Shown here piece after piece: positions 23,470 to 35,886 of a stretch of 64,000 nucleotides of DNA. The notes beneath the pieces were generated by a model, which was given only the letters and a program-made list of their open reading frames with translations, did no database searches and was not told the DNA's origin. Each line of letters begins with the position of its first letter. Positions within the stretch are counted from its first letter, which is position 1. The position numbers and the translations under genes are program-made. The stretch comes from Clavelina lepadiformis (taxonomy: Eukaryota > Chordata > Ascidiacea > Aplousobranchia > Clavelinidae), in NCBI RefSeq assembly GCF_947623445.1, contig NC_135242.1, positions 19,964,001-20,028,000 of the forward strand, read 5' to 3'.

Positions 23470-26400
23470 TGTGGTTGTTGGCGATTCCACTCTTTTTCCT
23501 CATCCGTGCTGCTGACGTTGGAGCCAAAGGTAAAGTGTAGTATTAGCTTAATTAAAGTTTTCTGTTAAAAACCACAATAAAACGTAGAATTTAATGTAGA
23601 CTTACTGTCATTGAAAAAAAACTAATAGAAGCTTTTTAATTAACGTATTTCCATGGCTAGCGATAGAGTTGTTAATCGGGTCGGGCTTTAGTTTGAAAAA
23701 AACTTACGGACCAGATTCGGGCCCGAATTTATACTCACACTCTGACATGTTTGCGTCGTAATTCCACTTTCTTTACACGAACGTGCATGCGAGCAGATGC
23801 TAAAAACCTTCCGCCGAGTGCACAGTGCAACTTAGAAAATGATGACAGATAAAGAATGGTATCAAAAAATGACTTTGACTCATTCGGTAAATTTAACTTT
23901 CCGGCTAAATTCGGGCTTCAAATAAATTTTCGGGTTCGGGTTAACAATATAAGGCACGTCTACAACTCTATAGTTAGTGATGGAACATGAAACACTTGTG
24001 TTGTCGATTGTGGTTTTTTAACAGATTGTCCAGATGTGCCGTGTCCGGTTGCACTGTTGTGTGATCGTGCCAGCTGTCCTACAGTACCTGAAGCTACTTG
24101 TGTACCGGATGCTTGCACCTGCAAGGCAATTTTTACTGATTCAGTTGGAAATGTTATTCCCGAAAAAGACTGTAGTTCAGGTAGTTTTGACATTATTGAG
24201 ACTTTCAAATAACTTATAATCCAAATACAATTTTGTTTCTTGATTTACGCTACATATATCGCTCTAAATGATGAATATACTAAAACGATATACTGATCTC
24301 AAACGCAGGAATGTGTCCTCCGCTAGAAAGAATGACGACATCAAAAGATTTGTTATTCGTCTGTTCAGACGACAGGAATATGGGGTCTGTATGCAACTTC
24401 ACTTGTTCACCTGGCTTCCATTTACGTGGTGTGCCATATGTCAAATGTTCAACTGCCAGGCGCTGGCTTTTTGGCACCGAAAATACGAAATGCATTTCCG
24501 GTACGTTTATGATTACAATTTTTTGAAGAACACTTATAAAAATATTAACTAAACTTAGTGGTTTTCTCTTTATCCAGCAGCACCGACATGTCCACCCTTA
24601 CTTCAACGTGCATCAAGAGACCTTTTCACTTACTCCTGTTCCTCCAGAGGTGAACCGGTGGGAGATGGGCAAGTTAAGGCAGGCACGCATTGCAAAATCG
24701 GTTGCCCATACAAAAAGATCCTTCGAGGCGCATCTTACACAACGTGTCAAAGCAACGGAAAGTGGTTTCCGAGCATAGGAAACACCGGATGCATTTCACC
24801 AAGTATGTTTTCAGCAAAGGCCTTAGGTATTTTTAATTGCTATTATCGATATCATTTTGTCGATATTTGCACAAGCAAGCATTGCTTCGTTCTATTTGAC
24901 TGATTTTTACAACACGGCAAGATTGGTTTGAAGTTATAGTTTTGATAAACTACAGCATGTTTTCGGCAGAGTCTTCGTTACGTTCACAGGTAACTTAATT
25001 GTTACTATTCTTTTTCACTTTTATAGTTCAGACCTGTCCATCGTTACTTACGGTCAGAACAAAAGATCGATTTCTTTATTCCTGCTATTATGGTAGAAAA
25101 TCTCTAGGCGATAGGGATGCCAGTGTAGGTACTGTTTGTGAAATCAAATGTCCGTCCCAAATGGCTCTCCATGGTGTGCAGAAAACGATTTGCGAAAACA
25201 ACGGGAAGTGGGAACCAAGTGTTCGAACAACTCAATGCGTTCGAAGAGGTGATTAAATTACATTTTCATTAAATTTGCTGCCGTCTGCAGAACGTAAAAC
25301 CAGCATTCTTTCGGATTGTCTTCTATACCTTCGCAATGTGATGTAGATATTAGTGTCAACACGGCTGCATAATCTTTTCAGAAACGACGTGCAGGTCTCT
25401 GCTTCCCAGCATACTGTTCAAGTCTTTGTCCGTACGTTGCGATTATGGCGGAAGAAGTGTAATTAGCGGCGGTGCCAAAGTGGGTACAGTTTGCCGTATC
25501 CAATGTCCATACGGGCAGGTGGTACATGGAAACTCGGCAACTTCTTGCACAAAAGGCGGGTCTTGGAGGCCCAGCATAAGGAATACTCTATGTGTTTCGC
25601 GGGCAGGTATTCTTGATTTTTCAGACTTGTAACCGTAAGCAAGGGGATAACGGGGGAAGTACGTACCTGTGTAACCAAACTTTTTCTCAGCCAGGAACTT
25701 CCCGCTCGACAGCTAGTCAAATAGCTCGGTTTGCTTTAATAACTTTTAATGGCATTTTCTTAAATAAAAACAATCATCTTCTCGCTATAAAACCCAAACG
25801 TAGACTGACTTAACACTCGTCTACCACTTCTCAGCCGGGCGCAACATTACCAACAAAACAAATTCCACGCCGCGAAGGAGTCCGTGCGGGACGCTAATTA
25901 CAGTACTAAGTGGGCCTTTGGGGTAACGTCACAAGAGATAGAATAAAAACATGTGGACCCATGAACAAGTAAAACACGGCAGCACGTGGACATACACAAA
26001 AACAATACAATGCAAATAAAAACGGTGTATAATGTGATGGATATAAAAACGGTGTATAACGTGATGGATATAAAAACGGTGTATAAAAATAATCTCGTGA
26101 CACCTGTACAATTTTCTATCAGGCATTTTTTGTAGATTCGAACTTCATTTGAGTACTTATACTTAAGTTATCGTTTTATTGTCTTTATTATGTTTCCTTT
26201 AGGCTGCAGCGGACGTCAATGCCTTTAAATAGAAATAATGAGTGATGAATGAGAAATAAGTGAATTTTACAAGGGAAACATGTTTTGTCATGGAATGTTT
26301 GCCTCTTTATCTTTACAGAAATACGCTGTCCCTCCATTGCTTATTCAACACAATGGAGCAAGTTTCGGGTTCAATGTACTTATCATGGAAACCCAGTTAA

Positions 26401-26551
26401 CAGCGGAGAAGCCAGAGTGGGGACTGTCTGCAAAATACGTTGTCTCTCATATCACAGATATTACCGTTTGGCCTTCACGGCTCCAACTAGCGTTTGCTCA
26501 TCTACCGGCCGCTGGACCCCACAAATTACTTCATCAACATGTCCTTACTGA
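23470..26551 (+). CDS. Secreted protein with one cysteine module and five sushi domains
   Basis: Seven exons: 23470-23530, 24025-24180, 24309-24500, 24578-24802, 25027-25248, 25382-25606, 26319-26551. They total 1314 nt, 437 residues, all junctions phase 1. Signal peptide MWLLAIPLFFLIRAADV is followed by one C2-type module (CPTVPEATC, then CTC) and five sushi/CCP domains, each on its own exon. The last four sushi domains share a G-x-V-C or T-x-C, K-I-x-C-P, C, W-x-P-S-I pattern and look like recent duplicates of one another. The acceptor at 24578 is a CAGCAG tandem site. String-of-sushi proteins are typical of complement regulators and adhesion proteins; which applies here cannot be told. It is on the opposite strand from its five relatives. 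Confidence 0.82.
23666..23968. mobile_element. Possible TA-flanked MITE in intron 1
   Basis: A 303-bp segment begins GAGTTGT and ends ACAACTC, with TA on each side. Inside, cgggtcgggctt at the left has a looser inverted partner near the right end. This would fit a Tc1/mariner-type MITE, but the perfect terminal match is short. Confidence 0.35.
25670..25830. repeat. Dispersed repeat, copy 1
   Basis: Starts TGTAACCAA and contains GCCAGGAA and GTAGACTGACT blocks in the same order as a second copy at 32567-32725 in an intron of the 31-34 kb gene. The copies are diverged. A solitary-LTR origin is possible but unproven. Confidence 0.45.
26016..26087. repeat. 27-bp tandem repeat, about 2.6 copies
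   Basis: The unit contains ataaaaacggtgtataa followed by a gtgatggat block. It lies in the last intron of the five-sushi gene. The minus-strand ORFs crossing it are products of the repeat. Confidence 0.8.
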
Positions 26552-27490
26552 GGTATCTCTTACCATACTGAAGAAAAAATGGATAACGTGCTCATAATGT
26601 TTATAAAATGATAATTTCTATATAGGCTGAAGCTAATTTAGATGAAAAGCCTGTGTTCAATCGTTTTATAATTATATTCCTTTATAAAGGATTATAATTA
26701 ATATAATATAATAATACAAATATAATAACTACAAATGTATTTGTGGTTATCATATCTATGCTTCACAGTTAGTATGTTCATTTATACTCTATATTTCAGA
26801 TTATTTCCTGAAGGTAAAGTGCGAAAAATAACGTCATCGTTCCATGTTGTTATAGTGGAATGTCGGTTATTCATTACATTTTTTGCCGTATTTGATATAT
26901 TTGAAATTTTTCGAATTTATGACTTCCACATTGTTTACAAAAAAATTACGCAATGTAATCTACAGCATTTTTAGCAGGATTTTAGAGTATGGGCGCTAAA
27001 GGTATCAAAGTTTGCATTAAACTAAACAGCAAGCAATAAACAGACCATCCCAGGGAAAAAAAGCAAATATTATTTGTTTGTTTTATTATGTAGTAAAATT
27101 ATTATAAAAGCAAATAGTTGGAAATGTTTGTATGGGTCTTTTTTAGATAATACTTGATACTATTATAGATTAAAATTTGACGTGTTTCGAATAGAACTTT
27201 AATTGTGCTATGTAATATCTTTAGCAACCGATTTCTGGAACGAGATCACTATGAAAAAAGTACAAAGTTGTAATCGACAGCATAGTTACTTTTGTATTTT
27301 GACATGAAAGTGTTTTATTAACCAGAGACTTTTTATCACTGCTTTAGCTTTATCGATATAGATCCAGCAAAATTCACAATCTATCAGCGATAAATGCCAA
27401 GCAAAACAATCAAATTATTTATCTGTTTGAAGCAGTGTATAACCAGTAAGATTTGTAGCTTATAGTGAGATTGCATTTAAAAAGACAATT
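26552..27490. other. Intergenic, no gene seen
   Basis: AT-rich 3' flank of the five-sushi gene. AATAAA at 27035-27040 could serve as its polyadenylation signal but is almost 500 bp past the stop. Confidence 0.35.
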
Positions 27491-29291
27491 TAACCCCTCG
27501 CGACACAGTAGGTGCCTTTTAGGCTCGAACTCCAAAAGTTAACGCTTCCGGAGCGTCGGCACTTGGTACTGGAGAGCCCAGAAGGCTTTCTACTACGAGC
27601 ACATTTCACTACACAAAATGAACCGATGTAAAAGTTGGCCGTACAAAACAAAGTAAATCTTTTTTGGGGGTTGCAAAATTTGGACAGGAGAACACCAAAA
27701 ATGGGATGAAAGCTGTGTTAATCTACACGTACAATAAAGTTGGAAAACTTTGTGTAACAAGATGTTAAATATATACAACAAAGTGGAAGACATGAAGTCG
27801 AATACATCGCTTCTGTATCAGAAAAATACATCTTACGAATATTGTCATTTGTAGCAAAACCCCAGACACCGGATATTAAGAGACAGAGTTCGGTGTTAAA
27901 CGTTTCAGTGGTCCTACCGGATTTATGAATTCTTTACTTTAGAAACATGATAAAGACAAAAACCTAAACTTTAATTTTTCAATTATTTCTCTAAGTGTCC
28001 AGAAGAAAAATTGAGCCCATTAATACTGTCTCAACAAAGTAGACATCTTAATAAAGAACTAAAAGTCCTTTATACAGTTGCAGCAGTTGGATAAAAAATT
28101 AGAAGAATATTTTTTCGTCATTGCTCTCACACATTCACTTCGTATGTTAATGGTTTTATAAGCACCATTTCAAAAATGCCTTCTTCCACAAGTTTCTGCT
28201 GTTCTACTGAAAGGCGAAGTTTTACGTGTTATATCCAAAAGTTTGATTTGCCAAGAAGTACCTTATCTTCCTCTAGACTAGAGCTGTCGTCAACAAAACG
28301 ACCCTTATGAGTTTGCAGTACCTGGAAAGTAGAAGACGCTTCACAAAAATAATGAACTGTCTGTATCTGAGAGTTGCCCTATTTCGTGCAAATCTAATAA
28401 TTTTTTCTCAAACAGAGTGTATGCAAAGTAGTAGGTAAAGGATTTGTAGCTGTACTACGCTTGTTTTGTCCACAACGACGCACTTGGTATCGACCTAAAG
28501 CCAAAGTAACAAATTTACGCAATATAATAATGGAAACAAATGACAATACCATCATATAAGAGTAATAAGTTAATAAAAAACTATGTAAGTCTTACCTTTG
28601 GGAGGATTTCGAGTGTAGTTTTGATCGTAACGATCTACACACGTTTGAGCTTGAGTCAGAGCGTTATATTGTACGGCGTAAGCAGCCAATTGCCTTTTCC
28701 AAAAAGAGACCGTTCCCAGTGACCTATACTTTACCAATATAAATCTTACATGCGGTTTGTTTTAAACAGAACAACATGTTTTTCTACACCAGCAATGCAC
28801 CAGTATATAGACGCTTGTGAGTAGCGATATACAAAACCGCTTACCCGCATACTGAACTCAGTGTCTCGTCATACCATTTTGTGTCGAGCACGGTAAATAC
28901 ACGGTAGTTCGCCAGTCGTATACGACGCTGGGTGCCTGAAAAATCAATAGTATTCATATTATTAGTATTATTAGTATATTTAAATAATTCGATGCGGCGC
29001 AAGTACCAATGTTTCCATGCATGCTGTGAAGTAATCTCGAAGTTTTTCTAAATCAGGCGAAATATCGCGTCGCTTTCTTCTATAGCCATATAAACGGGAT
29101 CCTGTAAGTTTAATAATGTTTTCGGGGTAAGTCTTCCAAGAATAAGCCATTTTATGATTATTATTATAGTCAACCTCGGGTGTCATTCCGAAATGAATAA
29201 TGATATCGACACTTGTCGTACCTGCTGTATCTTCTGGAAAAAAATTACTCATAACAAAAGCAACGATCTCGCACATGACATGGCCCTTCAT
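27491..29291 (-). pseudogene. Broken paralogue of the 31-34 kb furin-site/sushi gene
   Basis: Exon-by-exon match to the gene at 31371-34044, in the same order and strand. The signal-peptide exon ends NFFPED. An exon with RRKRRD and LRDYFTACM follows at about 29000-29101, then the W-R-T-T exon (28857-28937), the TQAQTCVD exon (28598-28723), the WQIKLLDIT exon near 28180-28260 and the sushi exon (27491-27700). The W-R-T-T exon has lost one base relative to its partner. The WQIK exon has in-frame stops after SRGR and RRHF. The sushi exon is out of frame with lost cysteines. The 5' half is better preserved than the 3' half. Confidence 0.72.
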
Positions 29292-31370
29292 TTCTATAGT
29301 TTGCGGTTTTATTATTGATTGCAGTGATGTACATATACAGTAGATGTTTTACACAGTCAACATATTTACTAAGCGTTCGGAAATTGGCATAAAGGGTAAC
29401 AGATATTTTTCTATACATATAGATTGATACAAAGAGTGAATTGAAACATTTCTCGAAAAGCTTATATATTCCTTCAAATTATTTCTACAATGCTATAAAA
29501 AAATTTACGATATCCACTTAAACATGAAACGTCTACGTGATAAGAATGACATTTTTGTTTACAAGCATTTTATGAAATCTTAATTTAAATTAAGTGATGG
29601 CCGAGGGCGCACAATCGTATCGTGTAAAATATTAGTTCTTGAAAAAGCTGTACATTTTCCACATCGATTGTTAATTTACATTTCCATATCGCTAGTGGGA
29701 ACGCTTAAATATATCTACATCCAAACAACCTCTCTATAGGCTATGTACAAAAAGATGGCAACAAGAACTAAGATTTGTCAATAACTCCGACGTTTAAAGA
29801 GTAATTTTTACATTTTGGGTTGTAGCTTAAGCGTCAGTATTAATAAAAAATCAAAGAAAATGCCAAAAATTATTAGTTTGTTTTTATAACAATTTGTAGA
29901 ACATTTTGGTTTAAGGATCAAGGAATAGAGAATACCTTTCGGGACCCTCACTCACTAGAAACTTTCTCACATATGTTTTATTAAGGCTATTAATTTTCAC
30001 TTTTTGGGTTTGAAAGTAAAAGACTATATCACGGTGACGATGGAGATTGATTTGCCTTATGAGCATATTTTCCATTCACATATTCGCACAGTGCTATCTG
30101 AAAAAGTGCTTTGGTTAGGATAAGTATATGATTTTGGAAAAATCCCGAAAACAACTTGAATTTTACCGAAAACTCTTCTCAATATAGAAATTCCAGGTGT
30201 AATCTGAAGAATGAAGCAACAGCGATATGCAGATTTGGGAATGAAAAAGTGAAGTGAAGTGAAAAACTTGAAATTAGTGTAAAAGTAATCAGCTATGCAA
30301 AGCGTTTCTTAAGAATCATCATGAACATTTATAATAAACAATGCACGCGCAATAAAAAATCATTTGAGCATATTTTAGATCATTTTTTCAGAAGTGACAC
30401 TGTTGCAAGTGGATGTTATACAATAATCCCCGAATTAAATTTATTCTTGCTCACAAGTATCATAATCCGTCAAATGACGCACTTTGAAATTGAACTCAAA
30501 ATAACTGAACACACCACAGGTCCATCTTTTATTATTGATTACTGAACACGGTTGTAGTTCTAAAATAATTCGAACAAGCAGACGAAAGGAATACCTCGAA
30601 AGAGGAGAGCTAACGCGGCACCAGCCTCGTGTTGATTTACATATCTACCATAAGGCAGTTCTCTTTTTTAAGTAACATATGTTTGACTCGTTGTCGTTTG
30701 TTAGAAATGTTCATCAGGAAGACCAAGTTATAACATTTAAGTTAGATAATATTGAATATATGCTATGATAAAAAATAGAAGTTTCAATTCACAATTTTCA
30801 AATCCTACAACTTATACAAATTATTTTAAAACAAAGAAGCCCAATATGATTTGTTTTCATCCCAACCCTCCTATCAGGTTCTCGGAAAAGTTGATATTTG
30901 TTTGTGTTGGTAGTCTACCTGGCATAACTTACTAAGCATGGAACGGTAGGTTGCGAAGCCACTTATTACAACAGCACCAGCCTCACGTCCACATTGAATA
31001 TCACAAATTTTGCCCTGCGTTGACACTGAGTCCAAGTACAAACTATCTTATCCTTTTTTAGGCAAAAGCTCACAAATAACAGTTGCGATGTTCTGTAGCA
31101 GTTTATTTCTTGTTTTGTTTGCAAAATACGGGCTACATTTCATAACTAGCTCATCAAAAAATTTTTATCAAAACTTAATTATTGTTTTATAAACAAACTG
31201 TTACACATTCGGTTTACAAATTACACAACGGCCAGCGTTAAACGGCAAATCGCTTAGGCTACAGAATTACATCAGCTATTTTGTTAATAATAAACATCAT
31301 ACACCAGGTTACACAGCATAGCGCATAGCTTGTAGTGAGGGTATGTGCACAATGTATATATTGAGTTAAC
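29292..31370. other. Spacer between tandem paralogues
   Basis: No gene seen. A caccagcctcgtgt-like block near 30610 recurs diverged near 30975, suggesting fragments of an old dispersed repeat. Confidence 0.35.
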
Positions 31371-34044
31371 TTAACCTTTCGCAACACAGTAGGTGCGTTT
31401 CAGGCTCGGACTCCAATAGTTATTGCTCCCTGAACGTTTGCATGTGGTACTTGGAGGCCCAAAAAGCTTTTTGTCACGAGTACATCTCACAGAGCACGTA
31501 GAACCGATGTTATAAGCAGATGTACAGGACAAAATAAATCTTATTTCAAGCAATGCGAAACTTGGACAGGAGAAAACTAAAAAGAAAACAAAAAAATCTG
31601 TTTACATTTCAGACATGCTCAAACGCAGTAAAATTTTAAAACAAAAGCAAAGTTTGGAACTTTAATCTGTTATGATTTGAATAAGTTTTTAAGAAAATTA
31701 TCTTATATACTCAAACGCTCGCCTTTAAGCTAACTATTATTTTAGATTAAATCATAATTAACTTAGCGGCATGCATTTCCGCCCTATGGTGCTATTTTTA
31801 TATTTGGCTCAGTAATAACCAAATATTTTCGGTTAAAGTTTTTAGATTACCTTGTGGAAAGTGGCGTCTTCCACAAGTCTCAATGGGTCGTTTCAGCGGC
31901 GAACTAGAGAGGGTTATATCTACGAATTTGATCTGCCATGGTGTACCACGTTTTCCTCTAGATCTGCAAACGAAAAAATAATATAGAAATGAGAAAATAC
32001 GAAAAAACTCGGTCTCCTGAGAACTCGAGCTTTTGACGTTCTTGTGTACCCGAGTCGATATGAAACATACGTATCATGTCATAATAAAACAAACAAAGAA
32101 ATTTTACGTTCAGAGCATATTGTTCTAGTTTTCGGTATATCTACATTAGAAGTTACCGATGTATAAAATGAAAGTATTTGACAGACACAAATTGTTGGGT
32201 TGATTTTTTAGCAACATAAACCACATAGCATATCGAATATACTCGCACATATTAGTTGTAGGTTCTTAAAACAAACCAATCGAAAAATTGAGCGTCATAC
32301 GCGTGACATTCTGCGTGTCACTTGAATTCCAAAACGGCCAAAGTGAGTGTTCAAATAACTGTTGGTAGCAAATAATGGAACAACAGAAAGTTTGCAGTTT
32401 TGAAATAACTGGTTGCGTTTGATGAAGTTTGTCAAGTACAGTATTGCACTTTGTCAACTATACATATAGGGTATACACAATGATGCACATGTACGTTTTA
32501 TACAAAAGCGATTTTTTATCTCCACAAAAGCATTTGTCGAAGACGGTTATTTTGAATGGATACAAATGTAACCAAGATTTTCCTTGGCCAGGAAAGCTCC
32601 CCGCTTAACGGCTAGTCACTTAGCCAGTTCCTGCTCACCTATTTTTACGAGCATTCTTTCAATAAAAACAAACGTCTTTCTTGTATTAAAACCAAAAGTA
32701 GACTGACTCAACTCTTCTCCAACAAACCACAGCGCAATCAATTAATCATCATTAGCATGCGAGGATGGAAACTGCGGGCAGCGTAACATACCTCGGGGGG
32801 AGTTGCGGGGCGTAAAACGTATGCGTGTGTAGAAAACTTGATAACAAGAAAAGGAATCACAAGTGAAATATCGATGAGTTACTAATACTAAATAAAAACG
32901 CAGTCACACATTATAGCCACAACAATACGGGTGAAATACATCTTAATATAAATCTAAAAACACATCGTGGAATATACAACTAACTATACAACTAAAACGT
33001 ATCAATGTGCGGTGCTACATAATAAAACAAGTGCGTAAAGATATTCTCGTGACACAAATACCTGGGCAATAAGAGTTCTTCTACAAACGTTATCATTTTA
33101 TAGTAGTCGGGCTTTGCCCTTTTTTCATCAAATTGCACACTTCTTCTTAGACACAAGGCATACAAATTAGTTTTTAAGGCAGATCCAAAAGTGCTTTGTG
33201 ATGCTTCCCTGCTGCGTTTTCTTCGCTTTCTTGCATAACGATCTGAAATACAGTTATACGGCAATTCAATGGTGCAGGCCATGTGTGTTTAACAATTTTA
33301 CAAAGACTTGGCCTAACTTTGTGGAGGATCTTGGCCATAATCGTAGTCGTAGTGATCAACACAAGTTTGGGCTTGAGTCAATGAGTAAGATGGCACAGCG
33401 TAAGCGGTTAAACCATTTTTCCAACATGTAGCTGTTCCCGATGACCTGAAAACCAATACAAATCTTTCGTGACAAAAAACAAACTTTAGAAAAAAGGCAA
33501 GAGCTTATGATAGGAAGAGCAGCAAGCTAAGCCACAGTATTCACCCGCAAGAAGTGCTGAGGGTAGCGTCGAACCACACGGTATCTAACACCGTAAAATC
33601 CACATTACTTCGCCAATCCAGTGTATTGCTGGGTGCCTGAAAAACAAAGTAATTTTAAAGTTACGATACTTACGTCAACTCATTCAAAACGGATCATGGA
33701 GCAGCAAATTGACCAAATCATCCATGCATGCTGTAAAATAATCTCGTAGCTCTTGCTTATCGGCGGAAGCATCCCGACGTTTTCTACCAATGGTCACATA
33801 CACGTGACATCCTGAAATTTTAACATTATTTTATACTTCTGGGTGGATAGTATAAGTTCGCGTATAGTACAGTAACCTTTTTAATGTTTAAAATATACAT
33901 AGGTTATATATAGCCGGTTATAAGCTACAGATAAGCCACATAACATAAAAAGGTTTTACAGATCCTGCATGCGGTCATACCATGAGAATTTTCTGGAAAA
34001 AAATCACTCAACAGAATGGCAAAAACTGCCCAATAAAGATTCAT
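31371..34044 (-). CDS. Predicted secreted protein with RKRR site and C-terminal sushi domain
   Basis: Model of six exons: 33981-34044, 33714-33811, 33545-33636, 33318-33445, 31851-31955, 31371-31576. They total 693 nt, 230 residues. It starts with a signal peptide (MNLYWAVFAILL). A G-R-K-R-R-D site follows at about residue 30, a good furin-type cleavage motif kept in the pseudogene partner. Then comes a region of about 120 residues with a few cysteines (YFTACM, STSCG, TATCW, AQTCVD, IETCG) that matches no family I know. The sushi domain ends CVAKG-stop. Two weak points: the donor at 33714 reads GTCAAT and the donor at 33318 reads GTTAGG. The exon-5 acceptor was placed at TCTAGAG because only it keeps frame, and the pseudogene has the same bases there. 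Retention of frame suggests function, but the weak donors leave doubt. Confidence 0.55.
32567..32725. repeat. Dispersed repeat, copy 2
   Basis: Diverged copy of the segment at 25670-25830, sharing the TGTAACCAA start, GCCAGGAA, the GCTAGTCA block and GTAGACTGACT. It lies in the long intron of the 31-34 kb gene and helps explain why that copy is longer than its pseudogene partner. Confidence 0.45.
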
Positions 34045-35878
34045 TTCTGCAATGCGTTTATTGATGTTTGCTGTTTTTCAAAATGCCTGACTATCGTAAT
34101 GCTTTTGCACTAGCGGCCACTCTTTCACTAGGCATTGCCTGATAGGCTAAAGCGGAGCATTCAATTCCTTCTTATAACTTATGCGTCGTCTTAAAAGAGA
34201 CTAAGTTACTGTATAGCCAAAGGCGAAACTGATGAGATATATTTGTAGCTGACATTTGAAAAGCAAAAACCTTGAGGTCTAAAACATTGCATATTTTCAA
34301 CATTTAGCGTTGAGCTGCTTCAATACGAGGCTCCAGTTTAGATCTTCATAACAAAATTTCTTTTGAATTAGGTTTGTTTGAACTTCCTCAGACTTCCTGA
34401 ATGGCAAAAAATGGTCCAAAATCGCTTATTTTGATGAAGTAAATTCTTCCTTATTGTAAAATTTAAGATTCTCGTTTGCGTAATTTTATTTGTCGAAGCC
34501 TCCAATAGCCATCATGCTAAAAATAACTTTTAAACATATTGGGCTTTACAGTCAATCAAATTCTTGATTTAGAAAAAATATTGTTATATATAGTTTTATT
34601 CAGCTGAAGTTAATAAAGCCTATATAAACAGCAATATGCAGATTTTGGAAGCTTTGAATTTCAATATGTTCAAATGAGTGATGTAATATTGTATTAAGTT
34701 ATTTCAAGACTTAGGTCGTTAGATGTCGCATACTATTAGCAAAAGTAAAAATGTAAGAGATCTTGGCATAACGGGCAAACTCCGAAAAACCAAGATTGCA
34801 GTTAAGTCGGCGTAGTCGTTAGATAATAAACCAAATACATTACAATTAAGACCAAATTGCAGCGCTGAAGAAATAGCACCAAACTCGCTAATATTTTAGT
34901 GAAATCGATATAGATTCAACTTTTTTCAGCATTAGATGTTTTGATTTAATCCATTTTTGGCTCTATTGTATTGTTTACTTTTTTGTCAATGTCTGAACGA
35001 AAAAATGCTAACAGTTGGGCCCTATAGCGTCTTTGCTTCTTTTGATTTGATTATTTGCTTTCTCTTGAGCGTGTTTGATTTCGTTTTTGGTTTTCTGGAT
35101 AACGTCTAAATATATCAGGGATTCAAATGAGTAAAAACTGCAAGTTTGCCCGTGCAAGCGTACGATGCTTACGATGCTGCTATATTTTTCTTGAGTTGAT
35201 CAATTTATTCATGAAATTTCAAAGGCAATTACAAGGAAATGTAAAAGATGTCGATGTATTTGTGAGAAGCTTTGAGATATCTGTTAAGTGAAAACAAAAT
35301 TAGTTTTTATTTTTTTGCTGTGCTTGGGGTTTACAAAGTTCAGAAAATTTGAGCTGAATCTGAATTCAAGGCTTGCTCTAGTTATTTATTCACATGACAA
35401 GGTTTCAGTAAAGACATGGTCTGCAAGGTACCGATGTGCAAAATATCTAGAAGATAACCGTAGATTTGATTTCAAGTTGTCTATCACCGAGTATGCCGTT
35501 CAAGCGACCAGCATGTCTTACGTCACCTGAATATGAAGGTATGGTAATGACTTAATGCCCTTATTTCAAAGAGTATTACTGATATCTCGGTTTAGTCTAC
35601 CTCTTGATGTTCTTGGCTAGTCTAAAGTTCATGTATTGCATTTTTATCAATCAATCGAAATTTTGTTTTTCCTTATCAACGCTTTGGGCCGGACTGCACA
35701 GTATGGCCGTTTTCAGCAAGATCTTGGGTGCGCTAAACACCCAAAAATGACAACTGCGGTGCGCAAAAATGCTCAGACGCAATGGAAGTGCACACTTAGA
35801 CTCTCAATTGCATAGTAATGTTCCCAGTTTAACTTATATATTTTTAAGTCAATTGAAAACTGAATGCACAGAAGTTCT
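34045..35878. other. Intergenic, no gene seen
   Basis: AT-rich DNA. The ORF at 35288-35530 has no recognisable domain or splice support. Confidence 0.4.
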
Positions 35879-35886
35879 GTCTAAGT

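Noticed and set aside
25906-26126. Two minus-strand ORFs with repeating YTPFLYPS-like units
   Set aside because: They are translations of the 27-bp tandem repeat in an intron.
31371-34044. Interleukin-17-like or protease-like reading of the novel region
   Set aside because: Cysteine spacing and the PWQ motif were suggestive, but no other family residues (cystine-knot spacing or catalytic His/Asp/Ser context) were present.
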